Positions 1 to 8,012 of a stretch of 12,459 nucleotides of DNA are shown here, in pieces. Source of the stretch: an uncultured Bacteroidales bacterium (lineage in GTDB: Bacteria > Bacteroidota > Bacteroidia > Bacteroidales > UBA932); the NCBI GenBank assembly GCA_937899055.1, contig CALBPX010000034.1:1-12459 (forward strand). Direction: 5' to 3'. How positions within the stretch are numbered: position 1 is the stretch's first letter; each line of letters begins with the position of its first letter. The notes beneath the pieces are model-generated. The model did no database searches, was not told the origin of the DNA, and saw only the letters and a program-made list of their open reading frames with translations. The translations under genes and the position numbers were made by a program.

Positions 1-289
1 CATCGATGAGGTTGAAGCTCTGGAACACAAAGCCGATGTTGCCCTTGCGGAACTTTGTCCTTTCCTTTTCCTTCAATGTGGCCACCTCTGTTCCCAGAAG
101 CTGATAGCTTCCTCCGGTAGGATTGTCCAGAAGGCCGAGGATGTTCAAAAGGGTTGATTTACCGCAGCCCGAAGGGCCCATGATTGCCACAAACTCGCCG
201 TCCTTGATTTCAAAGGAAACACCGCCAAGTGCAGTGGTCTCGATTTCTTCCGTCCGGAATACCTTGCTGAGATTGGTTACTTTAATCAT
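1..289 (-). CDS. ABC transporter ATP-binding protein, MacB/LolD type (partial, N-terminal 96 aa)
   Basis: This is the cytoplasmic nucleotide-binding subunit of an ABC exporter; it hydrolyses ATP to drive the partner permease. The start is the ATG at 289 (protein begins MIKVTNLSKVF). Walker A is GPSGCGKST at residues 38-46, and the Q-loop FVFQSFNLID at residues 87-96 is where the window ends, so the signature motif, Walker B and H-loop lie off the left edge. The ALGGVSFEIKDGEFVAIMGP stretch and the FQSFNLI Q-loop are typical of the MacB/LolD/FtsE group that works on lipoproteins, peptides and drugs, rather than of importers. It lies 60 bp after the HlyD-like adaptor gene and in the same direction, which points to a MacAB-TolC-like tripartite system. 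The family is certain; the substrate is unknown. Confidence 0.93.
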   Translation of the reverse strand, partial: MIKVTNLSKVFRTEEIETTALGGVSFEIKDGEFVAIMGPSGCGKSTLLNILGLLDNPTGGSYQLLGTEVATLKEKERTKFRKGNIGFVFQSFNLID

Positions 290-349
290 AGTGTTTTGTC
301 TTATTGTTCGTTTATTCTTTTTCTAATAATTACAAAAAGTATTCAAAGC

Positions 350-1624
350 TTAGAATACAAGCACGTCACTGTCGCCGTAATTGTCATAGCTTGAGGTGAT
401 TACTTTCTCTTCCGGAGCCAGGCCTTCCAGCACCTCAAAGTACTGTGGGTTCTGGCGGCCTATCTTGATCTTGCGTCTGGCTGCGCTCTTTCCGTCCTTG
501 TCCATGACATAAATCCACTGTCCGCCGGTCTTCTGATAAAAGGAGCCGCGTGGGATGAGGATAGCTTCCTCGCTCTGGCCCAGCTGCAGGTTCAGGTAAT
601 AGGTCTGACCGCTGCGCATATTGTCCGGCTGAGCGCCGGTAAAGCGGAAGTCTGCCTGGAACTTACCTTCTCTGACCTCCGGATAGACCTTGCGGATTTC
701 CGCTCCGTAGGTTTCTCCCTGGCGTTCGAATGTGGCTTCCAGACCGGAGGTTACACGGTCTATATAGTGCTCGTCTATCTTGGCCTCTATCTTGTAGCTT
801 GCCAGGTTGTTAATCTGCCCTATCTTAGTTCCGGCCGCAACATTCTGGCCAAGGACAACATCCAGAAGGCCGAGTTCTCCGTCAATGGGAGCGGTTACGG
901 TAAGGTTGTTCTTCCTCTGGCGTATCATGCTCATGTTCATACGCATATTGGAAAGGCTCTCGTTCATCTGCTGGATTTCCACAGAACGGTAAAGGCTGTC
1001 TTGTTTCTCCCTTTCCTTTGTAAGCTGGTAGTTCTTCTGGCTCAGGTTGTAGTCTTCCTCCGCCTTGAGATATTCGTCTCTTGAAACCAACTTGTCTGCA
1101 TACAGGGCCTTGTACTGCTCGTATGTGCGCTTGTTCCTTTGCACTTCCATCTCCAGAGCCAGCCTCTCCTTCCTGACGGAGAGCTTCTGCTGTTCCATGG
1201 ATATCATGGTGTTACGGAGTATGTTCTCCTTCTCGGCAAGGTCGGCCTCGGCATTGAGGATCTGGAGGTCCAGGTTGTCGTTGCGCAGACGGAGTATCGG
1301 TTCTCCCTGACGGACAGTAGTACCTTCCTCTATGAGAATCTGCTCCACAACTCCGCCCTCCATCGGGCTGAGCTGTATGGTAACTATCGGTTGAACCTGG
1401 CCGTTTATCCTTATGTAGTCTTTGAACTCGCCTTTTTTCACATTGCTGACTGTGATTGACTTGACATCTGCCCTGAGTGTTTTCTGGTTGCCCTTTGCAA
1501 TCAGGTAAACCGCAAACAACAGCACGAAAGCTCCGAGCCAGTAAGGCAAAGCCTTCTTTGCAAAAGCCTTTCTGAATCCTTTTTTCTGTTCTAAAACCCT
1601 ATCCATTTCCTTTACTCTATTCAT
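350..1624 (-). CDS. HlyD/MacA-family periplasmic adaptor subunit of an efflux/export system
   Basis: This adaptor (membrane fusion protein) is anchored in the inner membrane and links an ABC permease to a TolC-type channel. The protein has about 424 residues. It starts with a short basic cytoplasmic segment and one hydrophobic helix (roughly residues 27-44, PYWLGAFVLLFAVYLIAK). A barrel-sandwich (lipoyl-like) half follows near residues 70-115 (GGVVEQILIEEGTTVRQGEP), then a long Gln/Glu/Lys-rich hairpin coiled coil of about residues 115-240. The second lipoyl half (VTAPIDGELGLLDVVLGQNV) and beta-barrel/membrane-proximal domains complete it. I chose the ATG at 1624; the TTG one codon upstream is less likely, and an ATG at 1606 is also possible. 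It starts 7 bp after the TolC-family stop and precedes the ABC ATPase, so the three are surely co-transcribed. The lack of a lipobox fits a transmembrane rather than lipid anchor. Confidence 0.93.
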   Translation of the reverse strand: MNRVKEMDRVLEQKKGFRKAFAKKALPYWLGAFVLLFAVYLIAKGNQKTLRADVKSITVSNVKKGEFKDYIRINGQVQPIVTIQLSPMEGGVVEQILIEEGTTVRQGEPILRLRNDNLDLQILNAEADLAEKENILRNTMISMEQQKLSVRKERLALEMEVQRNKRTYEQYKALYADKLVSRDEYLKAEEDYNLSQKNYQLTKEREKQDSLYRSVEIQQMNESLSNMRMNMSMIRQRKNNLTVTAPIDGELGLLDVVLGQNVAAGTKIGQINNLASYKIEAKIDEHYIDRVTSGLEATFERQGETYGAEIRKVYPEVREGKFQADFRFTGAQPDNMRSGQTYYLNLQLGQSEEAILIPRGSFYQKTGGQWIYVMDKDGKSAARRKIKIGRQNPQYFEVLEGLAPEEKVITSSYDNYGDSDVLVF

Positions 1625-1631
1625 CAACCCA

Positions 1632-3044
1632 TCATTGCTGAGACAGATAGCTCTGCCCCTGATAATATCTCAGTACCTTTTCCTTAATCATATATGTAAG
1701 CTGGGCCTGAAGCCGGTCGGCCTGGGCCTGAAGCCAGTTATTTACTGCTGTCTGATATTCTATGGATGAGATCATGCCCTGCTCAAACTTCTTGACATTC
1801 AACTTATAGGCTTCCTGCTGAACCTCTGCCCTCTTGAGAGCCAGCTTCCATGAAGACAGAGTGTTGTCTCTGTCCTGAGCAGCCCGCTTCACCTCAGCCT
1901 CAAGCTCCGCCAGCTTCTGGTCTCTCTCCGCAACCGCCCTATCGTAGGCATTCTTCCTCCTTTTAACAGACGATTGAGCCTGAAGTCTGTTATAAATGGG
2001 AATGCTTAAACTGAGCTGGATGTATTCTCCGCGATTGTTCTTGAACTGCTGCCTGAACGGAACCGGGGTGTATCCGGCCCTTCCGGGATATGTGAAATAT
2101 GTAGTGCACCAGCCGCCGCTAAGACTCAGGCTCGGGGCCAGTTGCCACCTGGCCGTGGATAGCTGTCTTCGGGCATTGCTGACATTTCCTTCCGCAAGTA
2201 TAGCCTGAGGATTGTGAGCCAAAGCGTAATCTACTGTCTGAGTTATGTCTTTCCGGTTCTCTGAAGCAGTGAGCACCAGACGGGAAGGCTCTTCGGTATC
2301 AAGCACAAGTGGAGTATCCAACGGCCACATCATCACGCTTTTAAGGGTCAGTAAAGCGTCATCTGCCTTGCCTTTGGCCAGCAGACTCTGATACTGCTTG
2401 TCTGCAAGCTCGGCTTCCATCTGAACCACGTCTGCGTATGCCTTTTTCCCCAACCGTTCTTCTTTCCTGGCTTTGTCGAGCGACATTTGCGCTGCCATTA
2501 CCTGGTCGGCCAGAATCTGCGAGAGTTCAGAATAATACAGCACATTGCTCCAAGCCTCCATCGTAGCCAGGCAAACCTCATCTTCTGTCAGCTGCTCCCG
2601 GCTGATTCCCATGAGCAGGGAAGTTCTGGCAATCTTCATGTTGTTTACCGCCTGAAATCCGTCAAACAGCGTAAGGCCTGCCGAAAGGGAGTATCCGTTG
2701 TGGAAAGACTTGATGTTGCTGTAGGTGTTGGTCTCCGGGTCAACGCTGCGGCCCCAGTTGTAGTAACCGTATGAAGATGCACTTACCGCCGGAGTAAAAG
2801 TCTTAAGCACAGCGTCCCTGCGCTCTACCCTGACATCGGAAAGATCAGCCTGGGCTGCCTTGACCTTTGCGGAATGTTCCACTGCGTATTCCATACACTG
2901 GCGGAGAGTCATTTTATCAGGGAAACCTGCGCTTCCCCCGCCATAGGCCCCATACCGGGCAAACGCACCAGCCTGCAGCGGAGCAGTCAGGAAAAGCACA
3001 AGCGCCCATACAGATAAACATCCTGCTGAATTAACTTTAATCAT
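1632..3044 (-). CDS. TolC-family outer membrane efflux protein
   Basis: This is the trimeric outer-membrane channel protein that forms the exit duct of a tripartite exporter. It has 470 residues, the usual size for the family. A signal peptide covers about residues 1-29 (MIKVNSAGC, then the hydrophobic LSVWALVLFLTAPLQAGAFA). Two OEP repeats follow. The first opens with MTLRQCMEYAVEHSAKVKAA and has the strand SVDPETNTYSN; the second opens near DYALAHNPQAILAEGNVSNA and ends in a long helix ...QEAYKLNVKKFEQGMISSIE.... This internal repeat and the Ala/Gln/Leu-rich helices are the TolC hallmark. The ATG at 3044 is the only well-placed start. It is the first gene of the tolC-adaptor-ATPase cassette. 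The upstream gap carries the terminator of the preceding operon and only a weak promoter candidate. The export substrate cannot be told from sequence. Confidence 0.93.
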   Translation of the reverse strand: MIKVNSAGCLSVWALVLFLTAPLQAGAFARYGAYGGGSAGFPDKMTLRQCMEYAVEHSAKVKAAQADLSDVRVERRDAVLKTFTPAVSASSYGYYNWGRSVDPETNTYSNIKSFHNGYSLSAGLTLFDGFQAVNNMKIARTSLLMGISREQLTEDEVCLATMEAWSNVLYYSELSQILADQVMAAQMSLDKARKEERLGKKAYADVVQMEAELADKQYQSLLAKGKADDALLTLKSVMMWPLDTPLVLDTEEPSRLVLTASENRKDITQTVDYALAHNPQAILAEGNVSNARRQLSTARWQLAPSLSLSGGWCTTYFTYPGRAGYTPVPFRQQFKNNRGEYIQLSLSIPIYNRLQAQSSVKRRKNAYDRAVAERDQKLAELEAEVKRAAQDRDNTLSSWKLALKRAEVQQEAYKLNVKKFEQGMISSIEYQTAVNNWLQAQADRLQAQLTYMIKEKVLRYYQGQSYLSQQ

Positions 3045-3087
3045 AACCTGTATTCAATCGCAATAAAAGCAACACCTCCCGTGCCAA

Positions 3088-3095
3088 GAAAGATA
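3088..3095 (-). promoter_or_regulatory. weak candidate -7 box for the tolC-adaptor-ABC cassette
   Basis: On the minus strand this reads TATCTTTC, one base off the Bacteroidota -7 consensus TAnnTTTG, about 44 bp before the tolC-family ATG. I see no TTG at the expected -33 distance. A purine-rich GGGAGGTG lies downstream in the leader but is too far from the ATG to be a normal ribosome site. It is the best candidate in the gap and is weakly supported. Confidence 0.25.
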
Positions 3096-3138
3096 AATCG
3101 CTGATAAACAAGATGTTTGACAGAAAGCAAAAAGAAAA

Positions 3139-3163
3139 CGGGTGTAAATTTTCTTTACATCCG
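3139..3163 (-). terminator. hairpin terminator ending the tig...5'-nucleotidase operon
   Basis: Inverted repeat with arms 3139-3148 and 3154-3163 around a 5-nt loop. On the minus strand it reads CGGATGTAAA / TTTACACCCG (one A-C mismatch) and is followed by TTTTCTTTTT, the form of an intrinsic terminator. It lies 43 bp after the nucleotidase stop. On the plus strand the mismatch becomes a G-U pair and the stem is followed by TCTTAATTTTTT, so it could act in both directions, though no plus-strand gene precedes it. Confidence 0.75.
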
Positions 3164-3205
3164 TCTTAATTTTTTACAAAGCTTAGGCTGGGGCTGGGTT
3201 GCAGC

Positions 3206-5086
3206 TCACTTCTTTTTCCTGATGGCCTTGATTCCAAATATGATTGCCAGAAGAATAAGCAGGCACACAGCTCCGCCAAGCAGATAAGGAGTGTTGCTTC
3301 TGTTGTCGGCGGCGTTGGGCAGAGGATAGCTGTCCGGGAGTATCACCTTGTCTCTGAGATATACAGCGTAGGCGTACCACTCGGAGATGTCGGCGTTATC
3401 GAGGAACCACCCCTGTTCGTTGCCATGGATGGAGCACTTGCGTTCTATGTCAAGTATCTCCTTGCCGTTTGGATCTCTGGGCTCAATTGATAGCAGCCCG
3501 TGAGACTTGCTTCCGGCCAAAGATATGTTGCTTGCGGTGTAAAAGTCTGTAACCACACAGTAAAGAGCCGATTTGTCGAGCTTCTTGCCATGGACATATA
3601 CATCATTGACCCTGAAGAATTTAGGCATGGCAGAATTATATGTGTAGTTGAGGCCGTAGAAACTTATGTGAGTATCCGGATTGTCAATAGCTGAGGAAGC
3701 ATTGAATTCACACACCTTCTTGAGGTCGCTTCCTGTCAGGTAGCACAGAATCAGCTGGCTTCCAGGATTCTTTCTGGAGTCTCTTCCCAGAGACAGACTG
3801 TTGAACACATCGCTGTAGGTAATCTTGCCGGCAGGAATCTGCTGCCTGAGAACACCGTCGGGGACAATGGCTACAAGAGTGGATGTGTCAACCTGTGCCA
3901 TTTTGAGGAAGTAAGCACAGTTGAAAATTGCCTTGGCAACATCGTAACCCATTGGATTAAAGCCCTTGGAGTCAGTTGTAACAGATAGTGGAGCAGCTAT
4001 GGAGTCTATGATATCGAACGGAGATGAGTGGAACCTCTTTCCGAACTGATCCAAGACTTTGTCTTTAAGGGCATCTAATAACATCTGAGCGCCCTTGTCA
4101 GGTGCTATGTCTTCCGGAACCGTCTTGAGTTCATACTGGCCTATGATATACTTTCCGGCTTTCTTTACAAGATCTATTTCGCCGAGCAGACTTCCGTTGG
4201 CTCCGGCAGAAACTATTGCAGTATTACCAACCATAAAAGGCTGGAACAGAGCTTCGTGGTCATGGGCGCTTATGATTACGTTTATCTCAGGACATTCTCT
4301 TGCAAGACGGGCGTCTTCGCTGTCTTCCCTTGCCATTGCACCGCTGTGCGACAGGGCTACAATAAATTCGGCGCCCTTGGCTCTCATCATAGGAATTACC
4401 TTCTTGGCAGTTTCAACGGGGTCTTCATACAGAATCTTGCCGCTTACCATACTGGTTTCGTAGGCATTTTGCCCCAAAAGACCGAACACGCCAATCTTCA
4501 GACCACCTCTTTCAAGAATGACATATGGCTGGTGATTTATGAATTTGAGGGCATTGGCAAAATTCTTACTGTCGTCTCCGGAGGCATTCAGGTCGGCATC
4601 TATGTTGGCCGTTATGTTGATAGGGAACAAAAGCTTTTCTTTGGTTGCAGGATTCTCAAAATTGCCCTTGACTGCCCTGTTGTAGAACATGTAGGCAAGA
4701 GATGTAAGGCCCAGATCAAAGTCATGGTTTCCAAACACAAAAGCATCGTAGCCGGCAAGTGCAAGCTGGCGGTATTCTGTTGCATCTATCTCAAAGAAAG
4801 CGGAATAGAGGCTTCCAAAAGCCATATCTCCGCCGTCCAGGGTTATAACTCCGAAGCCACCGTCCTCGGCTGCTTTTCTCTCCTGTTTGATAAAGGCCGT
4901 AAGTGCAGGATATTTTTCTGCACACGAATGAAGGTCAGCGGTAAACAAAACCCTTACTGCTTTAACCTCGGGTTTGGGCATCATGTCCGGCTTGTAAGCC
5001 TTGTCGGCAGAATTCTGAGCAAAAATGCCGGTAAATGAGAATGCCGCAATAACCAGCATCGGCAAAAATTTGTAAAACCGTTTCAT
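3206..5086 (-). CDS. exported bifunctional 5'-nucleotidase/metallophosphatase, UshA-like, C-terminally membrane-anchored
   Basis: This is a metallophosphoesterase of the 5'-nucleotidase family, which removes phosphate from nucleotides or related esters outside the cytoplasm. It has 626 residues from the ATG at 5086; a TTG five codons upstream is less likely. A signal peptide spans residues 1-24 (ends TGIFAQ). The dimetal site is complete: DLH (51-53), GGD (85-87), GNHD (119-122), H247 in ALSHSG, and HDH (275-277). The C-terminal substrate domain follows, with NPMGYD, DGVLRQQIPAGKITYSDVF and YGLNYTYN matching the 5_nucleotid_C pattern. The last 29 residues are a hydrophobic helix capped by a basic tail (GIKAIRKKK), so the enzyme is probably held in a membrane rather than free in the periplasm. 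It follows pyrF by 31 bp, which suggests a link to pyrimidine nucleotide recovery. The exact substrate (5'-NMP, UDP-sugar, cyclic nucleotide) is open. Confidence 0.9.
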   Translation of the reverse strand: MKRFYKFLPMLVIAAFSFTGIFAQNSADKAYKPDMMPKPEVKAVRVLFTADLHSCAEKYPALTAFIKQERKAAEDGGFGVITLDGGDMAFGSLYSAFFEIDATEYRQLALAGYDAFVFGNHDFDLGLTSLAYMFYNRAVKGNFENPATKEKLLFPINITANIDADLNASGDDSKNFANALKFINHQPYVILERGGLKIGVFGLLGQNAYETSMVSGKILYEDPVETAKKVIPMMRAKGAEFIVALSHSGAMAREDSEDARLARECPEINVIISAHDHEALFQPFMVGNTAIVSAGANGSLLGEIDLVKKAGKYIIGQYELKTVPEDIAPDKGAQMLLDALKDKVLDQFGKRFHSSPFDIIDSIAAPLSVTTDSKGFNPMGYDVAKAIFNCAYFLKMAQVDTSTLVAIVPDGVLRQQIPAGKITYSDVFNSLSLGRDSRKNPGSQLILCYLTGSDLKKVCEFNASSAIDNPDTHISFYGLNYTYNSAMPKFFRVNDVYVHGKKLDKSALYCVVTDFYTASNISLAGSKSHGLLSIEPRDPNGKEILDIERKCSIHGNEQGWFLDNADISEWYAYAVYLRDKVILPDSYPLPNAADNRSNTPYLLGGAVCLLILLAIIFGIKAIRKKK

Positions 5087-5117
5087 ATTATTCAGTATCA
5101 AAGATTTCTAAAATAAT

Positions 5118-5990
5118 CTACTTCAAATGGGCTTGCATTTCCAAAGCCATTTCCCTGGCCTTTTGGGCGGCTGCTTCCGCAAACTTTTCCGTGGAACTGG
5201 CATACAAGATTCCTCTGGAGGAATTGATGATGAGCCCGCAGCTGGAATTAAGACCCGCAGAAGCCACATCTTCTACACGGCCTCCCTGAACCCCTACTCC
5301 CGGAACCAGAAAGAAATTTTCCGGGCACAGATGGCGTATGCGGTTGAGCTGCCCCGGGCGGGTTGCCCCTACCACATACATGATGTTGTCTTTGGTGCCC
5401 CATTCCCTGGACTTGCCTATAACCCTTTCATACAAAGGAATATGGGTCTGGGTTTCATCATCCACATCCATAGTGTGCGGGCGGGTTTCCAGAGTTTCAA
5501 AATCCTCTGCCGTAACATTGGATGTCAGGGTGAGAATTATAACCCATTTACCATCATATTTAAGGAACGGCATTATGGCATCGCCTCCCATATAGGGCGA
5601 AAGAGTTACCGCATCAAAGTCCATCGTTTCAAAAAAAGCCTTGGCATATTGCTTGGCTGTATTGCCGATATCTCCCCTTTTTGCATCGGCGATGAGAAAA
5701 ATATCGGGATAATTGCTCTTGATGTAAGCGGCAGTCTTTTCCATCTGTACTATGCCGGCCCATCCCAACGCTTCGTAGAACGCCGTATTTACCTTGAATG
5801 CAACGCAATATGGGGCTGTGGCGTCAACAATCTGCCGGTTAAAGGCAAACACCGCTTCCTCTTCGGGCAGGGCGGCAGCCCTTACCTGCTCCCTGACGCA
5901 CAGTGGTATCTTCTCAAGGTCCGTATCCAGACCCACGCACAGAAAGCTCTGCTTCTTAAGGATTTGACCGTATAGTTGCTCGTATGTCAT
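5118..5990 (-). CDS. pyrF: orotidine 5'-phosphate decarboxylase, type 2
   Basis: This enzyme decarboxylates OMP to UMP, the last step of de novo pyrimidine synthesis, in the cytoplasm. It has 290 residues, the longer size of the type-2 (archaeal/mycobacterial-like) subfamily. Key motifs are FLCVGLDTD (16-24), the lysine in AFKVNTAFYE (K66), the catalytic DAKRGDIGNT (102-111), the phosphate-binding loop PGVGVQGG (230-237) and SSRGILYA (258-264). I took the ATG at 5990 (MTYEQLYGQ). The frame is open further upstream to 6134, but that stretch overlaps the end of clpX and has no resemblance to the family, so the longer start is rejected. The gene begins 14 bp after the clpX stop, so it is translated from the same message as the protease genes, and a nucleotidase gene follows. 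Confidence 0.96.
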   Translation of the reverse strand: MTYEQLYGQILKKQSFLCVGLDTDLEKIPLCVREQVRAAALPEEEAVFAFNRQIVDATAPYCVAFKVNTAFYEALGWAGIVQMEKTAAYIKSNYPDIFLIADAKRGDIGNTAKQYAKAFFETMDFDAVTLSPYMGGDAIMPFLKYDGKWVIILTLTSNVTAEDFETLETRPHTMDVDDETQTHIPLYERVIGKSREWGTKDNIMYVVGATRPGQLNRIRHLCPENFFLVPGVGVQGGRVEDVASAGLNSSCGLIINSSRGILYASSTEKFAEAAAQKAREMALEMQAHLK

Positions 5991-6004
5991 TGTCGTAATA
6001 AGTG

Positions 6005-7279
6005 TCAGCCGGTGATAAGCAGGCTGCCGGTAAACGACAGCAGCTTTTCCTTGGCGTATGGCAGGGTAACCCTGAACTCCTTTTTCTTTGCAGAAGGAGC
6101 CTCGTACATAGCATCTACCATAATAGCCTCGCAAATGCTTCTGAGGCCTCTTGCTCCAAGGTTGTACTTGATTGCCGTATCTACAATAAGGTCAAGTACT
6201 TCTTCATCAATTTCAAGATTGATTCCATCCATCTGGAACAAGCTCTTGTACTGCTTTACCAATGCGTTTTTGGGCGTAGTCAGAATATCGCGGAGAGCAG
6301 TCCTGTCCAGCGGATGAAGGTAGGTCACAACCGGAACCCTTCCTATAAGTTCCGGAATGAGGCCATAGGAACGCAGGTCCTGAGGTGCTATGTAGCGCAA
6401 CAGTTCCTTCTTGTCTATGTCCTTTGTGCGTTCCTGAACCCCATAGCCTACAACCTTGGTATTGAGCCTCTGGGCAATTTTTTTCTCTATGCCTTCAAAA
6501 GCCCCACCGCAGATGAAGAGTATGTTGGAAGTGTCAACGGCTATCATCTTCTGCTCCGGGTGCTTACGTCCGCCTTGAGGAGGAACGTTCACTATGTTGC
6601 CTTCCAGGATCTTGAGCATTGCCTGCTGCACTCCTTCGCCCGAAACATCGCGGGTGATGGAGGGGTTGTCGCTCTTCCGGGCTATCTTGTCAATCTCATC
6701 GATGAATACAATACCCATCTCAGCCTTTTCCACATCATAGTCGGCATCCTGAAGAAGCCTCGTAAGTATGCTCTCCACATCTTCGCCCACATAGCCGGCC
6801 TCGGTAAGCACCGTGGCATCCACTATGGCAAACGGAAGATGGAGCATCTTGGCAATGGAGCGTGCAAGCAGGGTCTTTCCGGTACCGGTAGGCCCAACCA
6901 TCAGTACGTTAGACTTTTCCAGTTCCAGATCTCTGGATTTCTGACTTTGGTGCAGTATTCTTTTGTAATGGTTGTAAACGGCTACGCTGAGGAATTTCTT
7001 AGCCTCGTCCTGACCAATTACATACTGGTCCAGATATTTACGTATCTCTTTAGGAGACAGGAGCTTGAATTCTTCCTTGACCTTATCTGCATACATTCCC
7101 TGAGGCTTGAGATCGGTGTTGAGTTCCGTAATGTAGCGGTGGATATTCTCCACGCACTCCGTGCATATACATTCGGGGCCGTGTCCAACGAGTATAACTC
7201 CGTCATGCTCAGTCCGGCCGCAGATTATGCATCTGGGTCTGACCTTGGAAACGGTACTCCCATTTTTCTTTGTAGCCAT
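6005..7279 (-). CDS. clpX: ATP-dependent Clp protease ATP-binding subunit ClpX
   Basis: ClpX is the AAA+ unfoldase that recognises degradation tags, unfolds substrates and feeds them into ClpP. It has 424 residues, a standard length. The N-terminal zinc-binding domain has C17, C20, C39 and C42. The AAA+ module shows Walker A GPTGTGKT (129-136), pore loop GYVG (162-165), Walker B VFIDE (191-195), the second pore loop RKH (238-240), the arginine in LIGRVP (R314) and sensor 2 GARGLRS (375-381). At the place of the ClpP-docking IGF loop the protein has VVGYG (276-280), a variant discussed under findings. It starts 37 bp after clpP and is followed by pyrF after 14 bp. The ATG at 7279 directly precedes the zinc domain and is secure. 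Confidence 0.98.
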   Translation of the reverse strand: MATKKNGSTVSKVRPRCIICGRTEHDGVILVGHGPECICTECVENIHRYITELNTDLKPQGMYADKVKEEFKLLSPKEIRKYLDQYVIGQDEAKKFLSVAVYNHYKRILHQSQKSRDLELEKSNVLMVGPTGTGKTLLARSIAKMLHLPFAIVDATVLTEAGYVGEDVESILTRLLQDADYDVEKAEMGIVFIDEIDKIARKSDNPSITRDVSGEGVQQAMLKILEGNIVNVPPQGGRKHPEQKMIAVDTSNILFICGGAFEGIEKKIAQRLNTKVVGYGVQERTKDIDKKELLRYIAPQDLRSYGLIPELIGRVPVVTYLHPLDRTALRDILTTPKNALVKQYKSLFQMDGINLEIDEEVLDLIVDTAIKYNLGARGLRSICEAIMVDAMYEAPSAKKKEFRVTLPYAKEKLLSFTGSLLITG

Positions 7280-7316
7280 CTTGTTCAGTTATCGGCTGCA
7301 ACCTGTGCAGCAAAGA

Positions 7317-7991
7317 TTATTTCTTCTTAGCCCTGGAAAGGATCTCGTCTATCATTCCGTAGTCCTTTGCCTCCTGGGATGTCATCCAATAGTCTCGGTC
7401 GGCATCCTTTTCTATCTGTTCCAGCGTCTTGCCGGTATTCTCTGCAAGAGATTCGTAGAGTTCCTTCTTTGTCTTTATGATTTCGCGTGCCTCTATCTCT
7501 ATGTCCGATGCCTGCCCCTGAGTTCCACCCATAGGCTGGTGGATCATGATCCTAGAATGGGGAAGCGCGCTGCGCCTGCCTTTTTCGCCGGCCGCCAGAA
7601 GTATGGCCGCCATTGAAGCCGCCATTCCCGTACAGATGGTGCAGACCTTTGGATTGACCAGATTCATAGTGTCGTAAATTCCCCAACCGGCATAGACCTG
7701 ACCTCCGGGAGAATTTATGTAAAGCTGAATGTCTGCCTCAGGATCAGCGGATTCCAGATACAGCAGCTGGGCCTGGATTATGTTTGCCACGTCGTCGTTG
7801 ATAGGAACTCCAAGGAAAACTATCCTGTCCATCATCAGGCGTGAGAATACATCCATAGTGGCTACATTGAGGTGTCTTTCCTCAATGATGGTAGGATTGA
7901 TGTATGCAGCACTGAAGCCTGCATAGCCGTCCAGCTTAAGGGAACTTATGCCCCTGCGGTCCAAAGCGAACTTCTCAAAGTCTTTGATCAT
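7317..7991 (-). CDS. clpP: ATP-dependent Clp protease proteolytic subunit ClpP
   Basis: ClpP is the serine peptidase that forms the double-heptamer chamber degrading proteins delivered by ClpX. It has 224 residues. The catalytic triad is complete and correctly spaced: S126 in GMAASMA, H151 in MIHQP and D200 in DRDYWM (the S-to-H distance of 25 and S-to-D distance of 74 match E. coli ClpP). The oligomerisation and substrate-strand segments IQLYINSPGG and YDTMNLVNPKV are normal. The first ~35 residues (MIKDFEKFAL...) resemble the short N-terminal extension seen in Bacteroidota ClpP and may include a processed propeptide. It lies between tig (21 bp gap) and clpX (37 bp gap), the classic protein-quality-control cluster. 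Start ATG at 7991. Confidence 0.98.
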   Translation of the reverse strand: MIKDFEKFALDRRGISSLKLDGYAGFSAAYINPTIIEERHLNVATMDVFSRLMMDRIVFLGVPINDDVANIIQAQLLYLESADPEADIQLYINSPGGQVYAGWGIYDTMNLVNPKVCTICTGMAASMAAILLAAGEKGRRSALPHSRIMIHQPMGGTQGQASDIEIEAREIIKTKKELYESLAENTGKTLEQIEKDADRDYWMTSQEAKDYGMIDEILSRAKKK

Positions 7992-8012
7992 AATTCTCCG
8001 GATATTAATTGT

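Noticed and set aside
4256..5975. Plus-strand frames of 260 and 282 codons opposite the nucleotidase and pyrF
   Set aside because: Shadows of intact, motif-complete genes on the minus strand.
5991..6134. N-terminal extension of pyrF (48 extra codons)
   Set aside because: It overlaps the end of clpX in another frame and has no similarity to PyrF; the ATG at 5990 gives the normal N-terminus.
6002..7330. 442-codon open frame on the plus strand opposite clpX
   Set aside because: Antisense shadow of an intact clpX with all motifs; no promoter or recognisable domain.
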